From Nannocystis pusilla (GTDB lineage: Bacteria > Myxococcota_A > Polyangia > Nannocystales > Nannocystaceae): a stretch of DNA of 64,000 bases. Below are positions 1 through 8,883 of this stretch, one piece after another. Position 1 is the first letter of the stretch. Each line of letters opens with the position of its first letter. Under the pieces are notes generated by a model. It ran no database searches, had not been told where the DNA came from, and saw only the letters and a list, made by a program, of their open reading frames with translations. Where the stretch lies: assembly GCF_020073745.1 (NCBI RefSeq), contig NZ_JAIRAU010000001.1, forward strand, positions 1,116,001 through 1,180,000, given 5' to 3'. The position numbers and the translations under genes are program-made.

Positions 1-1475
1 CGGTCGAGATCACCCGGGTGCTGCTGTTCACGTTCATCGGCCTGGGCCTCGGGCCGCCGTGGGGCCTGGTGGCGATGGGCATCGTGCTCGGCCTCATGCT
101 GGTGGTGCTGCGCCTGTTGGCGGCCCGCCTCGTGCTGCGCGGGGTCGACGAGCGCACGTTCTCGGCCCTGGCGCTCGGCTGGCCGCGCGGGATGCTGGTC
201 GCGGGCCTGGCCGCGCTGCCCTGGGCGGCCGCGGTGCCGGGGACCGAGTCGCTGACGACGCTGGTGTTCGCGGCGGTGGCGACCACCTGCGTCGCCTTCT
301 CGGTGGCGGTCTCGCCGCTGGGGCACGCGCACCTCGCTCAGGACATGTCAGGAGGGCAAGGTCCTGGAGGACAGGAGCCGAAGGACATGCCCCAAGGGGC
401 AGTCGTGTCGGCGCGCGCGCCGGCACCGGCATCGACGGTCGACGAGGTGCTCGGCGAGGCCGGGCGCGCGGGCGTGGTGGCGGGGGTCGCAGGGGCGAGG
501 CCTGCGGGCGGGGCGGCGGTAACCACCGCGACGAATGGCGGCTCGTCCGGGAATGCGGGCACGCCGGCGGCGAGTGATTCGGCCGCGGTCACGGCGAATG
601 CGATGAGCCGAGAATCGCTCGAGAACGGGCTGCCCGGTGTGGTGAGGGGGGCGTTCGCGGCGGAATTGCTGCCGAGCGGGACGGTGCCGGAGATGCCCGT
701 GGTGAGCGGGCGGACGGCGGGGCCGGAAGGGCCGGTGGTGCCGGAAGGGCCGGTGGTGAGCGGGCGGGCCTTGGTGCCGGAGGAGCCCGTGGTGACGGGG
801 CGGACGGTGGTGCCGGAAGGGCCGGTGGTGACGGGGCGGACGGTGGTGCCGGAGGGGCCGGTGGTGACGGGGCGGACTTTGGTGCCGGAAGAGCCGGTGG
901 TGAGCGGGCGGACGCTGGTGCCGGGGGAGCCGGCGCCGTTGCCGAGGTTCGCCCCGCCGGGGGCGCCGCGGAGCGCGGAGCGGACGGTCTTCCGCGGGTC
1001 GGGGTCGGGAGCGCCGGAGCTCGTCCGCCACGTCTTCATCAGCGCGCCGGCTGCCACGCCGGGAACCTCGCCGACGACGAACGCGGTGCTGCCGGTGACG
1101 CGCGCGCCGGTGGCCGAGGCGGACGGCGAGCGTGGGTTGCGTGTGGAGCTGTTGCCCGGCACGCCGTTCGCGAAGCCGCCGGCGAGCGAGCCCGAAGACG
1201 CGACGGGTGCGGCGAGCGAGCCCGTGAGGCCGGCGGAGCCGAGCGAGCCGATCGCGACGAGCGCGCCCGCGGTGAGCGAGGCTGCGCTCGGCGTGGCGGC
1301 GGCGTTCGTCGCAGGTTCGGGGGAGTCGGCGGGCGCGCATGTGGTCGCGGCGGCGATCCGCGCGGAGCAGGACGTCGCGGCGGCGGGTCCGGGTGCTGCG
1401 GGGACGAAGGAGACGCCGCTGCTCGAGCTGCTGAACGAGGCGCTGCGACCCGCCGGCGAGACGAAGGAGGGCTGA
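1..1475 (+). CDS. C-terminal part of an antiporter-like membrane protein with a long repetitive tail (5' end outside window)
   Basis: The frame is already open at the left edge (codons in phase from base 3), so the start lies outside the window. The first ~100 visible codons hold three or four hydrophobic segments (around LLFTFIGLGLG, LVAMGIVLGLMLVVLRLL, MLVAGLAALPWAAAV and LTTLVFAAVATTCVAFSVAV). The stretch GWPRGMLVAGLAALP resembles the last helices of CPA-type sodium/proton antiporters (NhaP/CvrA-like); that assignment is by resemblance only. About 370 residues of Ala/Pro/Val/Gly-rich tail follow, including a 12-residue repeat (TGRTVVPEGPVV and variants) at about 690-930. A four-unit hairpin chain (344-403) lies exactly where the membrane part ends and the tail begins. 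Stop TGA at 1473-1475; the next gene starts three bases later. Confidence 0.55.
   Translation, partial: VEITRVLLFTFIGLGLGPPWGLVAMGIVLGLMLVVLRLLAARLVLRGVDERTFSALALGWPRGMLVAGLAALPWAAAVPGTESLTTLVFAAVATTCVAFSVAVSPLGHAHLAQDMSGGQGPGGQEPKDMPQGAVVSARAPAPASTVDEVLGEAGRAGVVAGVAGARPAGGAAVTTATNGGSSGNAGTPAASDSAAVTANAMSRESLENGLPGVVRGAFAAELLPSGTVPEMPVVSGRTAGPEGPVVPEGPVVSGRALVPEEPVVTGRTVVPEGPVVTGRTVVPEGPVVTGRTLVPEEPVVSGRTLVPGEPAPLPRFAPPGAPRSAERTVFRGSGSGAPELVRHVFISAPAATPGTSPTTNAVLPVTRAPVAEADGERGLRVELLPGTPFAKPPASEPEDATGAASEPVRPAEPSEPIATSAPAVSEAALGVAAAFVAGSGESAGAHVVAAAIRAEQDVAAAGPGAAGTKETPLLELLNEALRPAGETKEG
344..403. repeat. CATG-N10 hairpin chain, 4 units, inside a CDS
   Basis: Anchors CATG 344, AAGG 358, CAGG 372, CATG 386 and CAGT 400 are spaced exactly 14 bases. 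The ten-base inserts (tcaggagggc, tcctggagga, agccgaagga, ccccaagggg) mostly follow the YCC-N4-GGR pattern. The chain lies in frame in the antiporter-like gene at the membrane/tail boundary. Confidence 0.8.
690..932 (+). repeat. 36-bp coding tandem repeats
   Basis: Imperfect direct repeats of 36 bases encode PEGPVVTGRTVV-type dodecapeptides in the antiporter-like protein's tail. At least five copies are visible, some with an extra or missing half unit. Val-Pro-Glu periodicity suggests an extended, unstructured linker. Confidence 0.75.
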
Positions 1476-1478
1476 GGC

Positions 1479-1970
1479 ATGGGTTGGCGGGTGGTGGAGC
1501 GCCGGCTGGGCAAGGCCGGCGGGGTCAAGCAGCGCGCGGGGCGTCAGCGCGAGTGGGATCGCAAGTACGGCGAGGACCGGTGGGCGATCGGCTACGAGAT
1601 CGACGGCGAATTCGTGCGCCAGGAGGAGGCGCTCGATTCGGTTTATTTAAAGAGTTACGAGGCACATTTTGCGGCCCACCCGGAGGATCTGCGCGAGCTG
1701 ATCGGCCTGGCGAAGACGCTGCGGAACCCGCACGCCGAGGCGACGACCGGGGTCGACCTGCAGGTGCCGGCGATCCTCGACTACCTGCGACGCCACGGCC
1801 TGCAGCTGGCCGGGACCGAGGTGGTCGACATCGGCACGTGGGACGGCAAGGCGTCGCACCCGATCAGCGTGCGCCTCAGCCCCTTGACGATCGCCTGCGT
1901 GATCGACCCGGGGCGCACGCTCGAGCAATGGTGGCAGCAGCGCAAGGTGCTGGTCGTGTGGGAGGACTGA
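1479..1970 (+). CDS. Conserved-looking hypothetical protein, 163 aa
   Basis: I do not recognise this soluble, charged protein. It begins at ATG 1479 with a strong Shine-Dalgarno (AAGGAGGG, about 1465-1472) lying inside the end of the previous gene, so the two are probably co-transcribed and coupled. Regular, non-repetitive composition (WDRKYGEDRWAIGYEIDG, AILDYLRRHGLQLAGTEVVD, CVIDPGRTLEQWWQQRKVLV) argues for a real folded protein. There is no signal peptide or membrane segment. A low-GC patch at about 1640-1655 (TTTATTTAAAGAG) is unlike its surroundings and may be a decayed hairpin unit. Confidence 0.7.
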   Translation: MGWRVVERRLGKAGGVKQRAGRQREWDRKYGEDRWAIGYEIDGEFVRQEEALDSVYLKSYEAHFAAHPEDLRELIGLAKTLRNPHAEATTGVDLQVPAILDYLRRHGLQLAGTEVVDIGTWDGKASHPISVRLSPLTIACVIDPGRTLEQWWQQRKVLVVWED

Positions 1971-1991
1971 GGCGCCGCTGGCGCGAGAGGA

Positions 1992-2051
1992 CATGTTCGT
2001 CGCGCAATGTCTGTACGGACATGCCTTGGTGGGCATGTCCATACGAGCATG
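1992..2051. repeat. CATG-N10 hairpin chain, 4 units, between convergent genes
   Basis: Anchors CATG 1992, AATG 2006, CATG 2020, CATG 2034 and CATG 2048, each 14 bases apart; inserts ttcgtcgcgc, tctgtacgga, ccttggtggg, tccatacgag. The chain fills most of the 91-base gap between the stop at 1970 and the convergent stop at 2062, so it would be transcribed from both sides. Confidence 0.9.
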
Positions 2052-2061
2052 TGCGGCCCGG

Positions 2062-2955
2062 TCACAGCCAGCGTTCGCCGCGGTGGCGGCCGCGGGCGGA
2101 GCCGCCGGCGGGGCGGGGCGGGGCGTCGAACACCTCGGCGTGGGTGGTGTGCGGCCGCAGCTTGTGCAGCGGGAACTCGGGCGGGTTGTGCGAGAACATC
2201 GTCGCGGCGGGCGGGGGCGCCGGTTCGACCGGCGTGTGCTCGACCGTGTCGCCGGCGACGCGCGAGCGTACGAGCCTGCTGGTGTCGGGCGGGGGCAGGT
2301 GCACGGGGGGCTCGGGGTGCCCGGTCGCCGCGGCGATGAACTGCTCCGGCGGGCCGGAGCGCCAGCCCGGCTGGGCCGCGGGGTGCGTGGCGTTGGCGGC
2401 GAAGACCGCCTGTCCGCGCGCGTTCGGCTGGATGTAGCCGTCCAGCTGCGGCCGCGTGAGGTCGCTGGCGGCGACGACGATCCAGTGCGAGCGCGGCTCC
2501 TCGCGCGCGCCGGCGACGACCGGCGGCAGCGGGGCCCAGCCGACGTAGCCGTCGTTCCAGCGCCAGTCGACCCACGCGGGGCCCCACACGTCGCCGGGGA
2601 CCCACATCCAGCCGACGCCGGCGTCGAAGGCCCAGCGGCCGTAATGGAACGGCGCCCAGCCCCACGAGTAGTTGCTGTCGAACATCCAGCCGGCGTCGGT
2701 GTACAGCCACCGGCCGCCTGTCATGTACGGGAAGAAGTCGGCGCCGACGATCGCCGGCGACGGCAGCCACACCCAGCCGTACGCGGCGTCGTCGATCCAG
2801 GTGCCGTAGGGGGCCAGCGCGCCGTAGAAGCGCTCGCTCGGCCCCGTGGGCGCGGTCGCGGGCGCCGGCGCGGCGGTGTCGGGCTGCTCGCGGTGGCAGG
2901 CCAGGCCGAGGACGGCGAGGGCCGCCGCGGCTGCGAGGTGATGGACGGCGCGCAT
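2062..2955 (-). CDS. DUF6600-like lipoprotein rich in Trp/Gly/Tyr motifs
   Basis: A 297-residue exported protein. The N-terminus has a short basic/hydrophobic signal ending in the lipobox-like LGLAC (Cys about 20), so it is predicted to be lipidated. The centre holds repeated aromatic motifs: YGTWIDDAAYGWVWLPSP, GGRWLYTDAGWMF, SYSWGWAPFHYGRW, GWMWVPGDVWGPAWVDW and VGWAPLPP. This order matches DUF6600 proteins, which often lie in envelope or FecR-linked loci; function is unknown. The C-terminal ~100 residues are Pro/Ala/His-rich. ATG at 2955 is chosen because the signal peptide starts there; only eight bases separate it from the upstream DUF4142 gene, suggesting one transcript. Confidence 0.8.
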   Translation of the reverse strand: MRAVHHLAAAAALAVLGLACHREQPDTAAPAPATAPTGPSERFYGALAPYGTWIDDAAYGWVWLPSPAIVGADFFPYMTGGRWLYTDAGWMFDSNYSWGWAPFHYGRWAFDAGVGWMWVPGDVWGPAWVDWRWNDGYVGWAPLPPVVAGAREEPRSHWIVVAASDLTRPQLDGYIQPNARGQAVFAANATHPAAQPGWRSGPPEQFIAAATGHPEPPVHLPPPDTSRLVRSRVAGDTVEHTPVEPAPPPAATMFSHNPPEFPLHKLRPHTTHAEVFDAPPRPAGGSARGRHRGERWL

Positions 2956-2963
2956 GGCTCGAC

Positions 2964-3635
2964 TCAGGTGACGGGCTGCTGCTCGCGCAGGCTGTCGCGG
3001 ATCTTCTCGGCCTCGCGGATGTCGCCCTGGACCTCGGTGCGCATGGTGGTGAGCTCGTCGCGCAGCTCGGGCAGGTCGACGCTGGGCAGGAGGACGCGGT
3101 CGATCGTGTCGACCATGTTGGTCATCACCTGGATCTCGTCGTCGATGTACGCGGTGTCGAACTCGCGGCCCTTCTTGGTGTTGTCGAGGTCCCCGTACGC
3201 CTCGACCACGGTGGTCTCGTAGTTCGTCACGTCGCCGCTGCGCTTCGGCTTGAACTTGTTGCGGGTGCGGATGGTCGTCAGGCGCTTCTTGGCGCCGTTG
3301 GCGTGCTTGATCCGGGTCTCGGCGAACTTCTTGACCCGCTTGTCCTTCATCGACTTGCGGTGCTTGCGGTTGTTGTCGAGGCCGACGTCGTTGTAGACCT
3401 CGAGGAACGTGACGATCTCCTCGTCGGTGAGCCCGTCGGTCGCCGGCGTGGTGGTGCCGGGGGCCGGCGTGGTGGTGCCGGTGCCCGGGGTCCGGGTGCC
3501 CGTTCCCGGGGGCTGGGTGCCGGTCGTCGGGGTCGACGGCTGCGGCTGGTCCGGCGGCATGGCGAACGCGGCGGCGCACGGCAGGGCCACGGCGAACGCG
3601 ACCGTGAGCGGGAGGGAGTGCTTGATTCGTGACAT
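2964..3635 (-). CDS. DUF4142-like exported protein
   Basis: 223 residues with an N-terminal signal peptide (TVAFAVALPCAAAFA), then a Pro/Thr/Gly linker of about 35 residues (TPGTGTTTPAPGTTTPA) and a helical, charged domain. That domain carries GLTDEEIVTFLEVYNDVGL, a Lys/Arg-rich middle and helix-forming C-terminal segments, consistent with the ferritin-like four-helix DUF4142 family (periplasmic or outer membrane, function unclear). ATG at 3635 begins the signal peptide. It lies just upstream of the DUF6600-like gene on the same strand. Confidence 0.7.
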   Translation of the reverse strand: MSRIKHSLPLTVAFAVALPCAAAFAMPPDQPQPSTPTTGTQPPGTGTRTPGTGTTTPAPGTTTPATDGLTDEEIVTFLEVYNDVGLDNNRKHRKSMKDKRVKKFAETRIKHANGAKKRLTTIRTRNKFKPKRSGDVTNYETTVVEAYGDLDNTKKGREFDTAYIDDEIQVMTNMVDTIDRVLLPSVDLPELRDELTTMRTEVQGDIREAEKIRDSLREQQPVT

Positions 3636-3781
3636 ATCCGCAGCGTTCGACGAATTCGCGCCGGCGCCAGCCGCCCCGCCAGCGCCGGTGAATCGTGGGA
3701 CCGCGGTCGCGCGGGGGCTGCTACGAACAATGAGGGTGCGCGCCGACCGGCCGCCGCCGGCCTGGTCGCTGCATTGCTCGA

Positions 3782-4562
3782 TCAGGCCGGTCGCGGCTGG
3801 GCCGGCCGCTCGCCGCGCGGCGCCTGCAGCTCGAGCCACTTGAGGATGTCGCGCCGGCGCAGCACGCCGACCAGGCGGTCGCCCTGGAGGACCGGCAATT
3901 GCTCGACGTCCTTGCGGCTGAAGGCGCGCATGGCGGCGGTGAGGTCGTCGTCGGGGCCGACCGTCTCGAGCGCGGCGACGGGGGTCATGATGGTGCCGAC
4001 CTCGATCTCGTTCCACACGTCGCGGTCGACCACGCGCACGTCCTCGAGGCAGACGAGGCCGACCAGGCGGTCGTCGGTGAGCACGGGGAAGGCGCGCTGG
4101 TCGGTGCCCATCAGATAATCGTCGACGAGGCGGGCGACCGGCAGCGTCGGCGGGATCGCGGCGACCTCCTTGCGCATCAATCGCCGCACCGGCACGCCCT
4201 CGACGAGGTGCATGATCACGAGCTGGCGGTAGCTCATGGCGGCGGCGCTGGCGAGGAACCACCCGATCACGCTGATCCACAGGCCCGAGACCACGCCGGC
4301 GCCGAAGATCGGCAGGCGCGCGCCGAAGATCATCGACAGGCCGGCGAATACCAGGACCAGGCCGATCGCCTGGCCCGACAGCGAGGCCCAGCGCGTGGCG
4401 CCCTGGAGGTCGCCCGTGGCCCGCCACAGCAGCGCGCGCAAGATCCGCCCGCCGTCGAGCGGGAAGCCGGGCAGCAGGTTGAACAGGCCGATGAACAGGT
4501 TGAGCGGGCCGAGCCAGAACAGCAGCGTCGCCCCCGGGCCGAGGTCTCGAAGTATACGCGGC
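3782..4562 (-). pseudogene. Site-2 protease (M50) with two CBS domains, lacking its N-terminal half
   Basis: The open frame encodes the third conserved segment of site-2 metalloproteases (GLFNLLPGFPLDGGRILRA, about 4430-4490), then membrane helices and two CBS domains (about residues 75-190 from the TTG at 4441, LMRKEVAAIPP and VGTIMTPVAALE). The HExxH zinc motif that must precede LPGFPLDGG is absent upstream in any frame I checked. No ATG, GTG or TTG occurs in frame between an upstream stop and TTG 4441, which itself falls inside the conserved motif. Recognisable homology (LRDLGPGATLLFWLGPLN) begins abruptly near 4540. This looks like a 5'-deleted gene; a CBS-only protein might still be made. 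A hairpin chain lies 140 bases upstream. Confidence 0.7.
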
Positions 4563-4704
4563 GCGGCCCGGCGCCTGACGCGGACGAACCAGAAGTTGCG
4601 CGGGCGCGCAGGCGCGCGCCCGGCCTGCCGCGCGGCTCCATGTGGGTGCGACGTCGGCGTCGGACCAGGTACGAGTCGAGGCTCCGGGCTGCGCGAGCTG
4701 CGAG

Positions 4705-4763
4705 TATGTCCTTCGGGACATTCTTATAAAATGTGATCTTTGGGACATGTTGCGTGAGACACG
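4705..4763. repeat. CATG-N10 hairpin chain, about 4 units, one spacing off by a base
   Basis: TATG 4705, CATT 4719, then a degenerate anchor near 4732, CATG 4746 and CACG 4760. The first hairpin has a UUCG-type loop (ATGTCC TTCG GGACAT). One interval is 27 rather than 28 bases, consistent with a one-base deletion in an AT-rich unit. It lies between the truncated protease and the divergent gene at 4932. Confidence 0.75.
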
Positions 4764-4931
4764 TGGAGAACGGCCGCGACGCGCGAGGCGGGGGGGGTGA
4801 CGAGGCCGGCGCGCAGGCACTGGCGCTCGTGGTCGGGCCCGAGGCGGTGCCAGTGATGGGTGGTGCACCTGGTCGACAGGCCGGTCGGCAATGGCGACAC
4901 TGCGCGCGCTCGTGGTAGCGTCGATGCTGGC

Positions 4932-5324
4932 GTGCCGCGGGCCAGCAAATTCATCGTCGTCGCGTATGTGCTGTTCAACCTGCTGATCGCGTACACGGCG
5001 ATCGTCGCGCCGGGGCCGCTCGACGCGACGTATCGCGGCGGGGCGATGACGCCGACGCGCGAGTTCATGTGGTTCAGCATCGGCAGCTTCCACCTGTTCG
5101 TGGCGGCGGTGACGTCGATCGCGCTGCGCATGCGACGGGCGCGGGAGCGGCGGGCGATCGTGCTGGCGAACGCGGGGTTCTATCTGTGGGACGCGGCGAC
5201 GCAGTGGCTGTACTGGGGGCACCACGTCGGCCTCGCGCCCGCGGACCTGCACGTCAACGCGGGGGTGAGCGCGGCCTGTGCGGGGTTGCTGGTAGTGGCG
5301 GTTTGGCGCGACGGCGATCCGTGA
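4932..5324 (+). CDS. Small four-helix membrane protein, unknown
   Basis: About 130 residues if translation starts at GTG 4932; an in-frame ATG at 4860 would add a non-hydrophobic, unlikely leader. Four hydrophobic segments are visible: FIVVAYVLFNLLIAYTAIVA, FMWFSIGSFHLFVAAVTSIAL, AIVLANAGFYLWDAATQWLYW and a C-terminal VSAACAGLLVVAVW. A His-rich loop (YWGHHVGL) precedes the last helix. I do not recognise a family. The start is uncertain because no clear ribosome-binding site is seen. It converges on the TonB receptor gene with a 34-base gap that carries no hairpin unit. Confidence 0.6.
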   Translation: MPRASKFIVVAYVLFNLLIAYTAIVAPGPLDATYRGGAMTPTREFMWFSIGSFHLFVAAVTSIALRMRRARERRAIVLANAGFYLWDAATQWLYWGHHVGLAPADLHVNAGVSAACAGLLVVAVWRDGDP

Positions 5325-5358
5325 GGCCGGCGATCGTGATGCGGCGCGACGTGGGGGG

Positions 5359-7695
5359 TCAGAAGCTGACCTTGAGGCCGAGGATCGGCAAGATCGGGAG
5401 ACCGACGACCGCGCGCGTGCTGGCGTAGGTGAGCGAGTAGAGCACGCCCTCGGCGTTCTGGCGGTTGTACAGGTTCTGCACGTCGAGGTAGGCGGCGACG
5501 ATGCTGCGGTGCAAGATCCACGTGCGATCGATGCGCAGGTCGAGCTGGTGGAAAACGGGCATGCGGGCGCTGTTGGCGGCGCCGATGATGGGGATCGGAT
5601 CGCCCTGGACGCCTTCGAAGCTGCCGACGTAGGGGGTGTAGGGCAGGCCGGTGACGAGGCGGAAGCGGGCGGCGATCGACCAGCGGCGCGGCAGCTTGTA
5701 GCCGACCAACATGACGAGGTTGTGGCGCTGATCGAAGTCGGCGGGGCGGCGGTCGACGTGGTCGAAGAAGGTGATGTGGGCGGTCGAGCGCATCCATGTG
5801 TAGGCGAGCCAGCCGTAGAGCCGCGCGGTGAGGTCGTGGCGCAGCATGACCTCGACGCCGTGGGTGGCCGAGCCGATGGCGAGCGCGGCCGAGTCGTTCT
5901 GGGGTGGCGTCGGGCCGGGGATGGCGGTCCCGGGTGGAAGCGGCGGGAGGCCGCCGCGGATCTGGCGATAGAAGAGGGTGGCTTCGAGGTCGAGCGAATC
6001 GGTGAGATCGAGGTGGAGGTTGGCGCTGTACTGGGTGGCCCGCATGGCGCCGATCCGGCCGGTGGGCTCGAACTCGAGCTGCGGATCGAGGAAGCGCAAC
6101 GCCCCGGGGAGGACGACCTTGGGGAAGAGGAAGCTGTCGGTCGGGATCGAGTTGTCGGGTGAGATGAAGCCGCTGGACAGGATCGAGCGGCGCAGGCTCG
6201 GCTGGGAATAGACGCCGGCGGCGAGCTGGATCCGCACCCGCGGGTGCGGCGTGTAGCGCAGGAGCAGGCGCGGGTCGAACGCGAGCGCGTGGTTCTCTGC
6301 GCCGGTGAAGGCGTTGAAGCGCGCGCCGGCGATGAGCGCAAAGCGGCCGACGTCGAGCTGCGAGGACAGATACAGGCCGGTGGTGGTCAAGAGGTCGCGG
6401 CCGGAGTCGTCGACCGGATTCTCGATGTACGAGATATTGAGCTGCGTGGTGTAGCGGTCGAGCTGGGTGTCGAGGCCGAGGGTGATGTGGAGCGGCTTCA
6501 CCGGGCGCACGCTGGCCTCGGCGCGCAGGAGGCCGACGACATCACTGCGGCGCCGCTGGTAGCTGTCCGTGCTGTTGATGGTCCGGTCGAGGCGGACGGC
6601 CGGGGCGAGCAGGAAGTCCCACGAGCCGTGGCGCTTGCGGTAGGCAAGGTCGACGCGGTGGAAGCCGTTCTGCATGCTGGAGAACAGGTGCCGCTCGGCT
6701 CCGCCCCAGAACATGTTCAGTGTGTCCTTGCCCCCGAGCAGACGGGCGGTGATGGTGGCGCCGCGGCCCGCGGGGTGGTCGATGATGAATTGATAGTCGT
6801 GGTAACGGGGGGAAACGAGGTCTCCGCGGGTGACGTCCTCGGGCAGGCTCCTGAGGACGAGGTCGAGGTAGCCGGTCTGGGCGGCCAGCAGGACCGAGCC
6901 GCCCTTGCCGAAGGGGCCCTCGACGAGCGCGCCGGCCGAGGTGATGTCGAGCTTGGCGTGACCGTGGACGCCGTCGCGCCGGCCGACGCGCGGGGTGAGG
7001 TGGACGAGGCCGCCGACGGCGTTGCCATAGTGGGCGGAGAAGTTGCCGGGCACGTATTCGAGGCCCTGGAGGACGCCGGGCTGGACGACGCTGGCGAGGC
7101 CGGGGATGTGGAAGGCGCGCGGCAGCGGGTGCTCGCCGAAGAACACCTGCGATTGATTGGGGGCGGCGCCGCGGAGAATGAGCAGACCGAGGCCGCCGGG
7201 GACGCGGGCGACGCCGGGCAGATTTTGCAGGGCGCGCAATGGGTCGCCCTGGCTGCCCGGGAGGTTGGCGATCTCCTCGGGCGAGAGGCGCGTGCTGGTC
7301 GCGCTCGGCCGGGTGACGCGCTCCTGCTGGACGATCGTGCGATAGCCGCCTGCGCCTGCTGGTTGCAGATAGATCACCGGCGGCTTGCGGCGGCGCCAGA
7401 AGCTCGCGGGGGTCGGTTGCTCGAGACGCTGGTGGCCGGCGGCGACGATGACGAGGTTGAAGTCGTGGCTCGGCAGGTCCTCGAGGACGAAGCGGCCGTC
7501 GGGGCCGGAGACGGCCGAGCGCTGCCACTGCAGGCCGCGACGCGCAGTGGCGATGATGCGCGCGCCGGCGACGGGGGTGCGCTCGCCGGCGCTGCGCAGT
7601 TGGCCCTGGGCGACGGCGCGGGCGGGCCGCTCGACGGCCGCGGGCGCGGCGAGCGTGGCGGTGACGGCGAGGTGGGCGAGGAGGCCGAGGATCAT
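5359..7695 (-). CDS. TonB-dependent receptor with N-terminal carboxypeptidase-like regulatory domain
   Basis: 778 residues, the usual size for an outer-membrane TonB-dependent transporter. Order: signal peptide (LLAHLAVTATLAAPAA), a carboxypeptidase-regulatory-like beta-sandwich at about 28-110 (VAGARIIATARRG, GPDGRFVLEDLPSHDFNLVI), a plug domain at about 125-240 (LSPEEIANLPGSQGDPLRALQNLP, ILRGAAPNQSQVFF, GNFSAHYGNAVGG), then beta-barrel strands to the end, closing with LPILGLKVSF, which ends in Phe as outer-membrane barrels usually do. The substrate cannot be read from sequence. Its ATG overlaps the stop of the upstream lipoprotein gene (ATGA), so the two are translationally coupled. Confidence 0.85.
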   Translation of the reverse strand: MILGLLAHLAVTATLAAPAAVERPARAVAQGQLRSAGERTPVAGARIIATARRGLQWQRSAVSGPDGRFVLEDLPSHDFNLVIVAAGHQRLEQPTPASFWRRRKPPVIYLQPAGAGGYRTIVQQERVTRPSATSTRLSPEEIANLPGSQGDPLRALQNLPGVARVPGGLGLLILRGAAPNQSQVFFGEHPLPRAFHIPGLASVVQPGVLQGLEYVPGNFSAHYGNAVGGLVHLTPRVGRRDGVHGHAKLDITSAGALVEGPFGKGGSVLLAAQTGYLDLVLRSLPEDVTRGDLVSPRYHDYQFIIDHPAGRGATITARLLGGKDTLNMFWGGAERHLFSSMQNGFHRVDLAYRKRHGSWDFLLAPAVRLDRTINSTDSYQRRRSDVVGLLRAEASVRPVKPLHITLGLDTQLDRYTTQLNISYIENPVDDSGRDLLTTTGLYLSSQLDVGRFALIAGARFNAFTGAENHALAFDPRLLLRYTPHPRVRIQLAAGVYSQPSLRRSILSSGFISPDNSIPTDSFLFPKVVLPGALRFLDPQLEFEPTGRIGAMRATQYSANLHLDLTDSLDLEATLFYRQIRGGLPPLPPGTAIPGPTPPQNDSAALAIGSATHGVEVMLRHDLTARLYGWLAYTWMRSTAHITFFDHVDRRPADFDQRHNLVMLVGYKLPRRWSIAARFRLVTGLPYTPYVGSFEGVQGDPIPIIGAANSARMPVFHQLDLRIDRTWILHRSIVAAYLDVQNLYNRQNAEGVLYSLTYASTRAVVGLPILPILGLKVSF

Positions 7696-8753
7696 GGCTC
7701 GGAGCCGTCGGCGACGAAGCGCAGCTCGGCGAAGTCGACGCCGCTACGGTCGTCCCTCGCGTCGACGTAGAGCGTTGTCGGCACGATGTCGTGCGGGACG
7801 GTCCATTGCAGGGGGGTGGACCACTCGTCGTAGGTCGGCTCGTAGCCTTCGATTGGAGCGCTGAACCAGCCGCGCCACTGGAGCTCCTCGAACTCAAGCG
7901 ACGGCTCGCCGGACCAGGGCACGTCCTTGTCGCCGCCCACCATGATGTAATACGATTGCGCGGAGCCGGCGGTGAAGATCGGCTCGACGGTGATTCGCTC
8001 GCCGCGGCGCACGGGGACGTCGTCATCGAGGTCGGCGACGAGCTCGATGCGCGTGTCGCCGCGCGCACGCGTGACGGCGAAGCCGGCGATCCTGGGGTTG
8101 GTGTCGACGTCCTGCTCGCGGATCTCCTGCGGAATGACGGACTCGGAGTCGAACGGGAGGACGATCCATCGCGGGCCGAACCGGATGCCGTCTGCGGTGA
8201 ACAGGCAGGAGCCGGCGGGGGGGACCGGGTTCGAGGCCAGGAATTCGAGGCAGGTCGCGGAGGCCAGGTCGGTGCGCCGGGAGCCGACGATGACGAGCGG
8301 GACGTAGAACGGAAAATCGTCGCTGGCGGAGAACGCCCCGCCGAGGCTGACGCGGATCTGCCGGCCCTCGCCGAGGCGGCAGGTTTTGCTGGGAGAGAGC
8401 GGCAGCGGCACCGGGCAGTCTTCCAGCGACGCGAGGTCGAGCTTCTGAAGGACGAACTTGTTGCCGGACACGAAGAAATTAACGGAGGAGGCGAGCCAGA
8501 TCGGCGGCGGCAGCTCGGCCTCCGGGGCGGTGGCGTGCCAGGTGAGCTCGATGGTGTCGAGCGGCAGCGCGGTCGCCCGGTACTCGCCCTCGGGGACGTT
8601 GAGCAGCGAGGCGTAGCCGCCGGGCTCGACGACCTCGACCTTGAGGCCGCGGAAGCGGGCGTCGGTGACGACCCATTCGGGCTCGACGGGGATGCAGGCG
8701 CCCACGAGGCAGGGCGAGACGCCGAGGAAGAGGCGGAGGCCTGCAGGCCGCAT
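7692..8753 (-). CDS. Lipoprotein coupled to the TonB receptor
   Basis: 353 residues. Starting at ATG 8753 gives MRPAGLRLFLGVSPCLVGAC, a signal with a lipobox-like LVGAC (Cys about 20); a farther start at 8819 would bury this. The mature part is beta-rich with no motif I recognise; a segment IAGFAVTRARGDTRIELVADLDDDVPV looks like a beta-sandwich strand pair. Its stop overlaps the receptor's start by four bases, so a role as a surface or periplasmic partner of the receptor (for example substrate capture) is plausible, by context only. Confidence 0.75.
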   Translation of the reverse strand: MRPAGLRLFLGVSPCLVGACIPVEPEWVVTDARFRGLKVEVVEPGGYASLLNVPEGEYRATALPLDTIELTWHATAPEAELPPPIWLASSVNFFVSGNKFVLQKLDLASLEDCPVPLPLSPSKTCRLGEGRQIRVSLGGAFSASDDFPFYVPLVIVGSRRTDLASATCLEFLASNPVPPAGSCLFTADGIRFGPRWIVLPFDSESVIPQEIREQDVDTNPRIAGFAVTRARGDTRIELVADLDDDVPVRRGERITVEPIFTAGSAQSYYIMVGGDKDVPWSGEPSLEFEELQWRGWFSAPIEGYEPTYDEWSTPLQWTVPHDIVPTTLYVDARDDRSGVDFAELRFVADGSEP

Positions 8754-8883
8754 GCGAGCGTCACGGTAGCGCACGCGACCGGTCGAGGCCAGTGCGCTCG
8801 CGCGTGCGCGACGCGTCACGAGCGCGCTCTGCTCGGGTAGCGGAGATGCGTGGGCTCATGTGCGTCGCGTGGCTGGCGCTCGG

